Translations under genes and position numbers: made by a program
The notes under the pieces: generated by a model
Databases searched by the model: none
What the model was told of the DNA's origin: nothing
The model's input: the letters and a program-made list of their open reading frames with translations, nothing else
Virus record (IMG/VR): IMGVR_UViG_3300047560_000207
Span: 1 to 24,002 of that record
Length of the DNA: 24,002 nt
Source: a virus
Direction: 5' to 3' (one strand)
Shown here: in pieces, positions 7,863 through 14,607 of the stretch
How the letters are laid out: every line of letters starts with the position of its first letter
Position numbering within the stretch: the stretch's first letter is position 1

Positions 7863-8488
7863 ACAACTGGTACCCTAACTTGGCCGTTACGATATGCATC
7901 ACGACGGTCTTTACCATCACCCAATTGTTTGAGCAAGAACATCGCTTCATCATAACGTTTTTGGTATTGAGCTATTACATCAGCCTCACCCTTCATGTAC
8001 GTATATGCTTCCAATAATGAACCATACAATAAGGCAGAATCAAAGTTATTACCGAGCCAAGTAGTACCAGCAGTAACAATAGACTCAGGATAGTAATAAT
8101 AGTGAAGCTCAACAGTGTAGTTGTTGTCTGGTGTCGGTCCCAAAATGAACGTGTTTTGGTCGAATAGGGCATAGTACTCTGGCAATCCTGTAGTAGTCGG
8201 AGCTGGATATGATGCACGAATAAAGTTTACGTCTTTATCTAATAGGTAACTATAGTTACCAGTGCCATCTACTACCGCAAGTGAGAATGTTGCCAACCAA
8301 TCAGAAGGACATGTTAAATACTTATTCCCTGTGGTAGTTGTGCCTGTCATATTCTTACGAATAGCAGGAAACTGCACCGAGTTGTAAATACGCTGTTCTG
8401 CTTCTTTAATGAACGTGTTTATATCATCAGTCTGAAACTGATTCTCGGTGTAGCTTTGAATCTCAGCAACTAGCTGGGTGTAATTCAT
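7859..8488 (-). CDS. Phage SU10-type adaptor (head-tail) protein (209 aa)
   Basis: The order of features matches the adaptor family named after phage SU10: an N-terminal helix pair (NYTQLVAEIQSYTE...DDINTFIKEAEQRIYNSVQFPAIR), then LTCPSDWLATFSLAVVDG, then PEYYALFDQNTFILGPTPDNNYTVELHYYYYPE, and a C-terminal helical part. Such adaptors form a dodecameric ring below the portal in short-tailed phages. Length is typical. The gene ends in an ATGA overlap with the 139-aa gene and follows two small basic genes. Calling it an adaptor relies on recognised pattern and position. Confidence 0.72.
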   Translation of the reverse strand: MNYTQLVAEIQSYTENQFQTDDINTFIKEAEQRIYNSVQFPAIRKNMTGTTTTGNKYLTCPSDWLATFSLAVVDGTGNYSYLLDKDVNFIRASYPAPTTTGLPEYYALFDQNTFILGPTPDNNYTVELHYYYYPESIVTAGTTWLGNNFDSALLYGSLLEAYTYMKGEADVIAQYQKRYDEAMFLLKQLGDGKDRRDAYRNGQVRVPVV

Positions 8489-8496
8489 GTTTTACC

Positions 8497-8715
8497 TTAT
8501 GCTAAAGGACCACGAGATGTAAAACCTTTTGTAGCAGCACCCTTACCACGTTGCGCTACGCCAGAAGATTTAACCTCATTTGCACCTGGATTACCCAAGC
8601 TTACGCGTGGAGTACCAGTTTTCTTACCTACATCACCAGCTTTAAGTGTATTTGGATCTACATCAAAACCAATATTAGGATTTGCCACTTTTTGTGGTTG
8701 TTTGTATTCAGCCAT
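8497..8715 (-). CDS. Small Gly/Lys-rich hypothetical protein (72 aa)
   Basis: A short basic protein of low complexity (KAGDVGKKTGTPRVSLGNPGANEVKSS, then GKGAATKGFTSRGPLA). It starts directly after the stop of the 64-aa gene with an AAAGG-type ribosome site and lies in the same tight operon. It has no recognisable domain, membrane segment or cysteine. I do not recognise a function. The context of other short basic proteins suggests a minor virion or DNA-associated role, but this is only inference. Confidence 0.6.
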   Translation of the reverse strand: MAEYKQPQKVANPNIGFDVDPNTLKAGDVGKKTGTPRVSLGNPGANEVKSSGVAQRGKGAATKGFTSRGPLA

Positions 8716-8717
8716 GA

Positions 8718-8912
8718 TTAGCCTTTCTTTTGATTAGCAGCGCGAGCTAAATTACGACCTACTTTTTTCATGTCGATTGATTTAACTGTTGATGCTTTAC
8801 CACCTTTAGAAACACCACCATCGATAGGTAACTTAGCACCATCAATGCCTAGTTGTTTACCTTTTGTTTTGCCTTTGGTATTGATACCTTGTGCGCCTGA
8901 TTTGAAAGCCAT
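8718..8912 (-). CDS. Small basic hypothetical protein (64 aa)
   Basis: Very basic and Gly-rich: AFKSGAQGINTKGKTKGKQLGIDGAKLPIDGG, ending KKVGRNLARAANQKKG. A good ribosome site (AGGAG) lies about 9 nt before the ATG, so the gene is probably real despite its length. GKTKG recalls the GKTKG/GKTRG motif at the ends of the 86-aa and 164-aa proteins, which could mark a shared short tail or mere composition. No function recognised. Confidence 0.6.
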   Translation of the reverse strand: MAFKSGAQGINTKGKTKGKQLGIDGAKLPIDGGVSKGGKASTVKSIDMKKVGRNLARAANQKKG

Positions 8913-8922
8913 TTTATTACTC

Positions 8923-9345
8923 CTAAGTTGTTGTTACTGTTACAGACCCAACGGCAGATACCGCTACCAATTGGTTTACTTCTAAATTGTATGGATCATT
9001 CAATCCCACCGGACTCCAACCCCACTGAATAATTCGGCTACCTTCTAGTGGTACACCTGTATCATCTGGGTTTGGACTAGTAGTATTCGTTAACTGCAAT
9101 CCATCTAAACCTGATTGATAATAACTGTTATCAGGGCGTGGGTCTCTAACTGCTTGCGGATCATTTACTGGCCACATACCCAATTGTAATTGTGGCTGAT
9201 CTGGTTCCCAACACTCTTGACATACGAGGATATTAACATTTTTAGTCTTAATAACCAAACGTTTAAGCTGTGATAACTTATATCTAAAGTTACATCTATC
9301 GCACTGGGCGATTGCAAACTTGCCACTAGAATATTTACTTGGCAT
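8923..9345 (-). CDS. Zinc-ribbon-like phage protein (140 aa)
   Basis: Two CxxC pairs (CDRC at about residues 15-18 and CQEC at about 42-45), with basic residues between, form a zinc-ribbon-like N-terminus. It is followed by WEPDQPQLQLGMWPVNDPQAVRDPRPD, a segment I recognise as recurrent in aquatic phage structural regions. The C-terminus is beta-rich and ends VSAVGSVTVTTT. It sits between the gp4-like connector and the two small basic genes. Zinc binding is inferred from cysteine spacing. The role is unknown; a minor virion or assembly protein is plausible. Confidence 0.7.
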   Translation of the reverse strand: MPSKYSSGKFAIAQCDRCNFRYKLSQLKRLVIKTKNVNILVCQECWEPDQPQLQLGMWPVNDPQAVRDPRPDNSYYQSGLDGLQLTNTTSPNPDDTGVPLEGSRIIQWGWSPVGLNDPYNLEVNQLVAVSAVGSVTVTTT

Positions 9346-9349
9346 GTTA

Positions 9350-10078
9350 TTACCTTATAAACTGCATACGTGGCGCTAAACGAAGCGCCGCTTTCTCACG
9401 ATCTTCTTGCGCTGCAAGCTCATACGCCTGTTCATATTCTGCTTTTAAATATTGTGAACGTTCAAACGCACCAGGAATTTTAAGGCTTAAATAATAAGCT
9501 AAGCCAGCTACCATAGCTGGAAGGAATCGGAATGGTAAATCTTGCATATGCGTACCACCCTCACCTGCGTCTTCAATACGGCGCAGTCTATATGCAACAA
9601 ACGTATAGTAGTTGCTTTGTTCTGGTGTAGGCCACACATTAATCTGTGGATATTTAATGCCCGTCACTGGATAATTAGCACCTGATTGACGATTTACCCA
9701 AACTTGGATTGGTCGTCCTTGTGCGTTTTTGTTTGGGATGGTGAGGTATGTGGATTCACTGATTCGCGTGATGTTGATGTCTGTTTGATTTTGTCCCGTA
9801 CCAGTACGAACCACATGATCAAGCAAATCAATAGTATCAACCGGAAGATCATAGGTAATTTGTCCTTGCACTAAAGGGATAGTAATTTGTTCTAAAGTCC
9901 AAAGATTGATCCCGCGATTAGCCCATTCAATTGTGAGTAAATTGAGACTACGTCTAGCTGTACGTAGATCATACCCGGTACGAAGTTCAGCACCACATCG
10001 CTCAAAAGCTTCCTCCACTAGATTATTTAAGTCTAGGTTAAATGTACTTGTACCTGAAACTGTTGTTGTAATCGCCAT
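9350..10078 (-). CDS. P22 gp4-like tail accessory / head-tail connector protein (242 aa)
   Basis: The N-terminus (LDLNNLVEEAFERCGAELRTGYDLRTARRSLNLL, then EWANRGINLWTLEQ) is the hallmark opening of phage connector proteins resembling P22 gp4, which plug the portal and stabilise packaged DNA. A central beta segment (YDLPVDTIDLLDHVVRTG, PIQVWVNRQ) and a C-terminal helical part (LPFRFLPAMVAGLAYYLSLKIPGA...LKAEYEQAYELAAQEDREKA) complete the family layout. P22 gp4 is shorter (about 166 aa), but longer relatives are common in environmental phages. The start lies just beyond the stop of the 40-aa micro-gene. Probable location: neck, between portal and tail. Confidence 0.82.
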   Translation of the reverse strand: MAITTTVSGTSTFNLDLNNLVEEAFERCGAELRTGYDLRTARRSLNLLTIEWANRGINLWTLEQITIPLVQGQITYDLPVDTIDLLDHVVRTGTGQNQTDINITRISESTYLTIPNKNAQGRPIQVWVNRQSGANYPVTGIKYPQINVWPTPEQSNYYTFVAYRLRRIEDAGEGGTHMQDLPFRFLPAMVAGLAYYLSLKIPGAFERSQYLKAEYEQAYELAAQEDREKAALRLAPRMQFIR

Positions 10079-10081
10079 TGT

Positions 10082-10204
10082 TTACCACACAATAATTATT
10101 TCAAAGATACCTAATGCTATGATTAGGTAATTTTCTTCATCCAGAAGTTCATGCTGAACTCCAAACATTACACCTGATATTAGATTTACTGAATGGAGTT
10201 CCAT
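10082..10204 (-). CDS. Micro-gene, hydrophobic small protein (40 aa)
   Basis: An ATG at 10204-10202 opens a 40-codon frame ending in TAA at 10084-10082. The product begins MELHSVNLISGVMFGVQ, has an acidic middle (LLDEENY) and a hydrophobic end (LIIALGIFEIIIVW). AGGGAAG lies about 8 nt before the ATG, and the gene fits exactly between the 46-aa gene (3 bases upstream) and the connector gene. Small phage proteins with this layout (a hydrophobic strand, acidic turn, then a hydrophobic strand ending FVW or IVW) are known from other tailed phages but remain without function. The spacing and ribosome site argue for a real gene. Confidence 0.62.
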   Translation of the reverse strand: MELHSVNLISGVMFGVQHELLDEENYLIIALGIFEIIIVW

Positions 10205-10207
10205 ATG

Positions 10208-10348
10208 TTACTTCCCTAACTGCTTAATTGTGCCACCTTTTTTATATTCGGTAACAAATTGAGGTTTGTCTTTACGCACTATGGTTCTACCCTTAGCTCC
10301 AGGCATCTTATCTTTCATGATAGCGCCCATACCGCGAGAAGGTCTCAT
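10208..10348 (-). CDS. Micro-gene, small basic protein (46 aa)
   Basis: A 46-codon frame with its ATG at 10348-10346 overlaps the TGA of the 86-aa gene in an ATGA junction. The product is basic: RPSRGMGAIMKDKMPGAKG, then RTIVRKDKPQFVTEYKKGGTIKQLGK. YKKGG also occurs in the upstream 86-aa protein (SGYKKGGKV), so the two are probably related by their tails. It ends three bases before the start of the 40-aa gene. No domain or function is recognised. The overlap, lack of gap and shared motif support it as a real gene. Confidence 0.6.
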   Translation of the reverse strand: MRPSRGMGAIMKDKMPGAKGRTIVRKDKPQFVTEYKKGGTIKQLGK

Positions 10349-10605
10349 ACAAAGCGTCCTTTAGTTTTACCACGAACCTCACAACCACCACCGCGAGCCA
10401 TGCATTTGCAACCTACTTTACCGCCTTTTTTGTATCCACTGTAGTCAGTAGCTTTATTTATTTTGGCTTGAACGCTATCTGGATTCTTTTTATCTTGTGC
10501 CTTCATTTCGTCAGCAGCTTTTTTGTTCTGCTCTGGTGTGCCGATAATGTACTCTTTAGCTTTAGTTAAAAAGCTTTTTTCTTCAGTTTTCATTTTATCA
10601 GCCAT
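10345..10605 (-). CDS. Small basic protein with GGGCEVRGKTKG tail (86 aa)
   Basis: The ATG at 10605 (ADKMKTEEKSFLTKAKEYIIG) was chosen over an in-frame GTG three codons upstream, because the ATG gives the more natural start and avoids extra overlap with the upstream gene. The N-terminal half is helical and charged. The C-terminus, SGYKKGGKVGCKCMARGGG followed by CEVRGKTKGRFV, has three cysteines and many Lys/Gly. The final ARGGGxEVRGKTKG motif is shared with the upstream 164-aa protein (ARGGGIEVRGKTRG). Similar tails are common in uncharacterised small phage proteins encoded near connector genes. No function is known to me. Confidence 0.7.
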   Translation of the reverse strand: MADKMKTEEKSFLTKAKEYIIGTPEQNKKAADEMKAQDKKNPDSVQAKINKATDYSGYKKGGKVGCKCMARGGGCEVRGKTKGRFV

Positions 10606-10607
10606 GA

Positions 10608-11102
10608 TTAGCACATCTTTCCGCGTGTCTTGCCGCGAACTTCAATACCACCGCCACGAGCATATTTCTTAGCTTTATCATATGCCAAATCTTTAGCTAC
10701 GCGTTTACCTTCTTTTTCAGCGTGCGCATCACGTTTAGCTGTTGAACCAGCGAATGATTTCTTGCCAGTTTTGTAGTCGTATTCCATTTCTTTGGTAACT
10801 GTCTTAGCTACGCCGCCTTTAGCCATTTTCTTTTCTTCCATTTTTTCACCTTTAGCATACTCAGCTGGAGTGATCTTGCCAGACTTAATAGCCTTAGCTT
10901 CTTTTACTTCTTCAGCGTATGTATCTTTGCCTTTGAATAATTTGTTTAGTTTAGCCATACCGCCATCCTTAAATTTTTTGCCTTTGTCGGCTTGGTTAAA
11001 ATCTTTAGCTACAGAAACAGGAATACCTACTTTTTTAGCAAACGCTGGATTATGCGAAGCGGCTGCCATAAGATTTCTTTGAGCTTTACTCTTGCTTGGC
11101 AT
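10608..11102 (-). CDS. Basic protein with DUF3008-like N-terminus (164 aa)
   Basis: It opens with MPSKSKAQRNLMAAASHNP, then AFAKKVGIPVSVAKDFNQADKGKKF, a segment found at the start of many small phage proteins and resembling DUF3008. The middle and end are Lys-rich (KLNKLFKGKDTYAEEVKEAKAIK), finishing with ARGGGIEVRGKTRGKMC, the same tail motif as the following 86-aa protein. The gene start lies 17 nt inside the 33-aa gene. The high Lys/Gly content suggests nucleic acid or assembly binding, but no function is established. Confidence 0.75.
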   Translation of the reverse strand: MPSKSKAQRNLMAAASHNPAFAKKVGIPVSVAKDFNQADKGKKFKDGGMAKLNKLFKGKDTYAEEVKEAKAIKSGKITPAEYAKGEKMEEKKMAKGGVAKTVTKEMEYDYKTGKKSFAGSTAKRDAHAEKEGKRVAKDLAYDKAKKYARGGGIEVRGKTRGKMC

Positions 11103-11187
11103 CTTTCTTTTCCTTCTTCGCAGGTGCTTCTACCTGTTTTTCTTGCTTTACTGGCTTCTCGCCATGACCATTTTCGTTAATAATCAT
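11086..11187 (-). CDS. Micro-gene, Lys/Glu-rich peptide (33 aa)
   Basis: An ATG at 11187-11185 opens a 33-codon frame (MIINENGHGEKPVKQEK, QVEAPAKKEKKDAKQE) ending in TAA at 11088-11086. AGGAA lies about 7 nt before the start. It fills the only gap between the putative holin gene and the 164-aa gene and overlaps the latter by 17 nt. The composition is almost entirely charged, with no domain. It is either a real micro-protein or a leader that couples translation to the 164-aa gene. Confidence 0.5.
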   Translation of the reverse strand: MIINENGHGEKPVKQEKQVEAPAKKEKKDAKQE

Positions 11188-11188
11188 A

Positions 11189-11419
11189 TTACTTTCCTAA
11201 CCAATGTTGAATAAAATAGGTGATAGCTGAACCTAGTACACCACCAGCACCACCTAGCATCATTAGAACTTTCCAACCGCCACGAGCTTCTGCCAATGTT
11301 GTATTAATATTAGCCAAGGTTTTTTTAATGTCTTCCATATCTTGGACCAACTTATCCATGTCAGCTTGTAGATGTTTAATCTCAGTCTCATGGACCGCTA
11401 ACTCTCTTTCGATACTCAT
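11189..11419 (-). CDS. Coiled-coil plus C-terminal membrane segment, putative holin or XhlA-like protein (76 aa)
   Basis: I prefer the ATG at 11419, which forms an ATGA overlap with the upstream stop and has a GGAA-type site; an upstream ATG at 11431 would add four residues. Residues 1-45 form a heptad-rich coiled coil (IERELAVHETEIKHLQADMD, KLVQDMEDIKKTLANINTTLAE). ARGGWK (45-50) leads into a Gly-rich hydrophobic segment (VLMMLGGAGGVLGSAITYFI, 51-70), and the protein ends QHWLGK. This is the layout of XhlA/hemolysin-type or holin-like small proteins that act in the inner membrane during lysis. No endolysin is present in the window, so the lysis role is inferred from topology only. Confidence 0.62.
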   Translation of the reverse strand: MSIERELAVHETEIKHLQADMDKLVQDMEDIKKTLANINTTLAEARGGWKVLMMLGGAGGVLGSAITYFIQHWLGK

Positions 11420-11685
11420 TTGCAATTCCATCTTTTTAAAGACGCGGCTTTACGAGTTGGACGGCCTTTCTCATCCTTCATAGGACCAGGCATGCCAGAC
11501 ATACGTGCGCAAAATGATTTACGTCTACCAGCGTCAGCTTTTGTTTTTGGGTTAGGGGCCGGGGCTTTTAGATTCGATCCTGTTGCCTTATTGTATTTAG
11601 CGCGACCTTTAGCGGTAAGACCAGCCCCTTTCGAGACTGGTAGTTTTTCACCTCGACCAACTGCTAATGTTGGGTTCTTAGCCAT
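11416..11685 (-). CDS. DUF6321-like small basic protein (89 aa)
   Basis: The start at 11685 gives MAKNPTLAVGRGEKLPVSKG; the frame continues 19 codons further upstream, but that extension would run into the preceding gene and looks spurious. The whole sequence follows the DUF6321 pattern: GLTAKGRAKYNKATGSNLKAP, then RRKSFCARMSGMPGPMKDEKGRPTRKAASLKRWNC. The protein is very basic, with two cysteines. DUF6321 proteins are widespread in aquatic phages and have no known function. The gene overlaps its neighbours by 8 nt at the start and 4 nt (ATGA) at the end. Confidence 0.85.
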   Translation of the reverse strand: MAKNPTLAVGRGEKLPVSKGAGLTAKGRAKYNKATGSNLKAPAPNPKTKADAGRRKSFCARMSGMPGPMKDEKGRPTRKAASLKRWNCK

Positions 11686-11956
11686 AGAATACAATCGCCG
11701 TTGCGTTAGATACAGTAGCGTAAACATTGGTTTCAAACACAACCCCGTTAGCTGGGATAATAACGCTGAAAGGTTCCCCGTTTGCTGCTGTTGGGATTGT
11801 CATAATAGTAGTGCCAGAACTACCACCATCTTTTAAAACAATCGATCCTGCAGAAGAAGTAGGGCTTACTAACAACCCACGTACGCGAGTACGGGTAGCG
11901 TAAACTGAACCTGTAACAGAGATATTACCTGCCATTACATCCGTTTGCATAGCCAT
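11678..11956 (-). CDS. Small virion-associated hypothetical protein (92 aa)
   Basis: AGGAG lies about 8 nt before the ATG at 11956. The protein is beta-rich and uncharged: GNISVTGSVYATRTRVRGLL, then GSIVLKDGGSSGTTIMTIPTA, then IIPANGVVFETNVYATVSNATAIVFYG. The pattern of a short strand-rich domain with an IPANG turn is seen in small phage virion proteins near decoration genes. It directly follows the 151-aa gene with a 12-nt gap. No catalytic motif is seen. Structural function is inferred from composition and position. Confidence 0.65.
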   Translation of the reverse strand: MAMQTDVMAGNISVTGSVYATRTRVRGLLVSPTSSAGSIVLKDGGSSGTTIMTIPTAANGEPFSVIIPANGVVFETNVYATVSNATAIVFYG

Positions 11957-11968
11957 AATAGGCTCCTA

Positions 11969-12424
11969 TTAAGCTGTTAAGTTGTTAGCTTGGATGTAAC
12001 GAACAGTGATTACGCCTACACCTGAACCTGTGTTTGTTGATGTAACAGCGATCTTAACGTCTGTTGTACCTACATCAATGAACGCGCCAGTACGAGTAGC
12101 ATCAGTGCTTGGAGTTACTGAAACGATACCTACTGTACCACCAGCAACTGCGCCAGCTGCAGTGAATTTAGTAGCTAGAGCTGTAGTACCAACGCCTAAA
12201 GTTGTTGCAACGCCTGTCCATGCAGTTGTCACATACAATGTGATTTCTACGATTTGACTGTTTGCTGGGATTACAATGTTTGTAGCGCCAGATGCTTGAG
12301 TAACAGCTGATGATTGGCCCATAACTACTTGACCTACGTTAGCTACGTTTGTACCAAGAGTTGTACCTGTTGTATTGAAGATATTACCGGCACGAATTGG
12401 GCCGCTAAATGTTGTATTAGCCAT
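11969..12424 (-). CDS. Virion structural protein of the MANTTFSGP type (151 aa)
   Basis: The opening MANTTFSGPIRAGNIFNTTG is a recurrent N-terminus among environmental phage proteins encoded just after the major capsid gene. The rest is Thr/Val/Ala/Gly-rich and almost free of Lys and Glu (IVIPANSQIVEITLYVTTAW, ending VITVRYIQANNLTA), consistent with a small beta-structured capsid or fibre protein. It is the first gene after the terminator/promoter pair at 12521-12580, so it can be transcribed apart from the head operon and perhaps at high level. AAGGAAAA precedes the start. Decoration protein is one possibility, not shown by sequence. Confidence 0.72.
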   Translation of the reverse strand: MANTTFSGPIRAGNIFNTTGTTLGTNVANVGQVVMGQSSAVTQASGATNIVIPANSQIVEITLYVTTAWTGVATTLGVGTTALATKFTAAGAVAGGTVGIVSVTPSTDATRTGAFIDVGTTDVKIAVTSTNTGSGVGVITVRYIQANNLTA

Positions 12425-12520
12425 TTGATTTTCCTTGTGTTATAGCACATACCCCCACTTCATCTCTATAACGTCTGCTAGGCCAGTTGAAATGGGTATT
12501 TTATTCCTAGACGTGGTTTC

Positions 12521-12549
12521 TTTATACGCTTTATTTCTACATGTGTCAA
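12521..12549 (-). promoter_or_regulatory. Sigma70-like promoter for the 151-aa gene and downstream genes
   Basis: On the minus strand TTGACA (12549-12544) is followed after exactly 17 bases by TATAAA (12526-12521): a perfect -35 box and a -10 box with one mismatch. The predicted start is near 12514, leaving a leader of about 90 nt before the ATG at 12424. It lies directly downstream of the capsid terminator, so the pair resets transcription at this point. Confidence 0.8.
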
Positions 12550-12550
12550 T

Positions 12551-12580
12551 AAAAAAGAAAAACCCCGCCGAAGCGGGGCT
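12551..12580 (-). terminator. Rho-independent terminator after the major capsid gene
   Basis: On the minus strand CCCCGC-TTCG-GCGGGG (12578-12563) forms a 6-bp GC stem with a stable TTCG tetraloop, followed by TTTTTCTTTTTT down to 12551. It lies about 30 nt past the capsid stop codon. Confidence 0.92.
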
Positions 12581-12610
12581 CTAAAGTGTAGGGTTTCCCC
12601 AGAACTTTAA

Positions 12611-13519
12611 TTAAGCGCCTTGTGAACCGTACATACCTAGTGGATCAGACCAACCGAAGCTGTAACGTTCACGTGCTTTATAGCGAACGTTGCCCGTATC
12701 GAAATCTCCGTCCATTGATGTAGCTAATGGAGTACGCACGAAGTGTTTCATGCCGTTAGGAACGTCAGTTGTCAAGAACCATGCGTTTGTATCTGTCAAG
12801 AAGTGGTTAATTGCATAACCTTCTGGGATAGAACCGTTGTTCTTGATCGCGTTAACGTCGTTATCAGCAGTGCCAACACGTAGTTCTGTTTCCAACAAGC
12901 GAGTTGCAACGAATTGCAATGCTGGTGGAACGATCAATTTACGTGGTTTAGCTGCAATCAAAAGACCGCGCTCATCAGTCCAAGCAGCGATTTGAATAAC
13001 TGCGTTTTCCAATGATGTCTCATTCAAGTCAGCTGCAACAGCTGGAATGTTTGAGTTTGTGCCGCCAGTAACAAGTGGGTGGTTGTTTGCGAACAAAGCA
13101 ACACCGTCGCCGCCTGGATATGATGCACTGAAACCGTTGTTCAATACATTAGCAGCTTTAACTTGTTTTGTGTACGCCATAGCACGAGCCAAAGCTTTAG
13201 TGTAGCGAGCAGATAAAGTGTCATACAAGTTATCTTCTACAGCTTCTTCAGTCAAGCTGAAGCCTAAAGCGATAGTTTCGTGTGTGTAGCGAGCTGTCCA
13301 AGCTTCTTGAGCATTGTCATAAGCGATGGCGTTGCCTTCGTTTTTAACAGGTGCTGCTGAGAAACCAGACAATTTTGTTTCTTCTTCGAAAGAACGTTCT
13401 GAGGTCTCTGTTTCGTAGATCTCTTGATGTTCTTCACCATAACGTTTGTACTCTAGACCGAACAATGCGTTCAAACCAGGCAATAGTTCTTTGAGTAACT
13501 GTGCGCGTGAAATAGCCAT
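12611..13519 (-). CDS. Major capsid protein, HK97-fold, Mu gpT-like (302 aa)
   Basis: The protein opens MAISRAQLLKELLPGLNALF and continues with ETSERSFEEETKLSGFSAAP, EAWTARYTHETIALGFSLTEEAVEDNLYD, then FANNHPLVTGGTNSN, PRKLIVPPALQFVATRLLET and a C-terminal KARERYSFGWSDPLGMYGS. This is the pattern of Mu gpT-like major head subunits with an HK97 fold. Length is usual for the family without a cleaved delta domain, in line with a separate scaffold gene upstream. A strong ribosome site (AAGGAG) precedes the start, and a GC-rich terminator follows the stop. It builds the icosahedral shell together with the scaffold protein. Confidence 0.9.
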   Translation of the reverse strand: MAISRAQLLKELLPGLNALFGLEYKRYGEEHQEIYETETSERSFEEETKLSGFSAAPVKNEGNAIAYDNAQEAWTARYTHETIALGFSLTEEAVEDNLYDTLSARYTKALARAMAYTKQVKAANVLNNGFSASYPGGDGVALFANNHPLVTGGTNSNIPAVAADLNETSLENAVIQIAAWTDERGLLIAAKPRKLIVPPALQFVATRLLETELRVGTADNDVNAIKNNGSIPEGYAINHFLTDTNAWFLTTDVPNGMKHFVRTPLATSMDGDFDTGNVRYKARERYSFGWSDPLGMYGSQGA

Positions 13520-13531
13520 TATTTATTCTCC

Positions 13532-14134
13532 TTAATCGCCAACGCCGGTACCATTGTAGTAGCTATGGATACCAAAGTTAAATTTAACGATACAATCGGT
13601 GTATGCATCACCAACAGTAGAGAATGGACCGTTTACGAAGTCAACTAAACGGAATGCGATAGTTGAAGTTGTATTACGTGTTGCCACATCTAATGAGATT
13701 TTTGAATCACCAGTTGTTGTTGAGCCTGCAGTTTGGTTCACACCGAAGTTAGAACCTAACATTGTTTGTGTAACAGCATCATCTGCTTGCACTTGGAACA
13801 ATGTGTCAGGATCATCACATACATATGCCATAGCATCAGATGCTACAGTGCCTGTTGGCCAGTATTGTGCGTTCAACTTGTATTTCAAAGTTGGGTCTGT
13901 GTATGTACAACCTAAGAACACACCAACTGTACCAGCTGGGAATGGATCTGCGTTTGTACCTACTTCTGTTACTTTTACAATGGTACCGTCAACACCAATC
14001 GCTACAACGTCACCAAAGAAAATGTTAGCAGCATAACCGCTAGCAATTTTGATTTGACGTGTAGAGCCAGCAAATACCTGGCCACCGATCAAGTTAATTG
14101 GACGTAAACCATATGGGGCTGCTGTAGTAGCCAT
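13532..14134 (-). CDS. Head-associated structural protein, possible decoration protein (200 aa)
   Basis: It begins MATTAAPYGLRPINLIGGQV, followed by FAGSTRQIKIASGYAANIFFGDVVAIGVDGTIVKV, a beta-barrel-like stretch common in phage proteins encoded immediately before the capsid gene. The rest is beta-rich (VFLGCTYTDPTLKYKLNAQYWPTG, DPDTLFQVQADDAVTQ, RLVDFVNGPFSTVGDAYTDCIVKFN). AAGGAG precedes the start, and a 12-nt gap leads to the capsid gene. Decoration or auxiliary capsid protein is the likely role by position; no direct motif proves it. Confidence 0.72.
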   Translation of the reverse strand: MATTAAPYGLRPINLIGGQVFAGSTRQIKIASGYAANIFFGDVVAIGVDGTIVKVTEVGTNADPFPAGTVGVFLGCTYTDPTLKYKLNAQYWPTGTVASDAMAYVCDDPDTLFQVQADDAVTQTMLGSNFGVNQTAGSTTTGDSKISLDVATRNTTSTIAFRLVDFVNGPFSTVGDAYTDCIVKFNFGIHSYYNGTGVGD

Positions 14135-14154
14135 AGTTTAACTCCTTATTTAAA

Positions 14155-14607
14155 TTATTTACCTTTACCAAATGATGTTTTGGATGACTTCTGACTAAAC
14201 AGAGGCATACGTGCATCATTCTCTTTCATAAAGCTATTATCGACAGCTTCAGTTTGAGACTGAGTCTGATTATTGTAATAAGCAGTGCGCTGATCAACAA
14301 AAGCTTGAGGTGTCTTACATAACATCAAACCACCTACTTCAACCGCGTCTGGGAAGCGAGTATTAGGATCGATGTAAAGCTTGAGTTCAGGATGTTCCGA
14401 CAATTTGACGGGTTCCCAACCTTCACGCATTTTTGAAGAAACATTAGTGGCGTCAGATTGACCAGCCATTGATGTTCGAATCCAACGATAAGCCCAACCG
14501 GGTTCCTTTGTGATTTCAGGCAGTAGAGCAGCTGGTGCCCATTGTGCTTGACGTTGAAAGGTTTCGCGGGTTTCTAGGTCTCTAGATGTTCTATTATCTG
14601 CAGTCAT
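14155..14607 (-). CDS. Conserved phage protein between scaffold and capsid genes (150 aa)
   Basis: The start forms a TAATG overlap with the scaffold stop. The protein is polar: RQAQWAPAALLPEITKEPGW, AYRWIRTSMAGQSDATNVSSKMREGWEPVKLSEHPEL, DAVEVGGLMLCKTPQAFVDQRTAYYNNQT and a basic tail ending SKTSFGKGK. The segments GWxYRWIRTS and REGWEPV are familiar from conserved hypothetical proteins at this place in head modules of aquatic podoviruses. There is no catalytic motif or membrane segment. A role in capsid assembly is inferred from position. Confidence 0.75.
   Translation of the reverse strand: MTADNRTSRDLETRETFQRQAQWAPAALLPEITKEPGWAYRWIRTSMAGQSDATNVSSKMREGWEPVKLSEHPELKLYIDPNTRFPDAVEVGGLMLCKTPQAFVDQRTAYYNNQTQSQTEAVDNSFMKENDARMPLFSQKSSKTSFGKGK

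Noticed and set aside
11420-11836. Plus-strand frame of 138 codons
   Set aside because: It runs antisense across the DUF6321-like gene and its neighbour, both supported by motif and overlap structure.
13599-14036. Plus-strand frame of 145 codons
   Set aside because: Antisense shadow of the 200-aa head protein.
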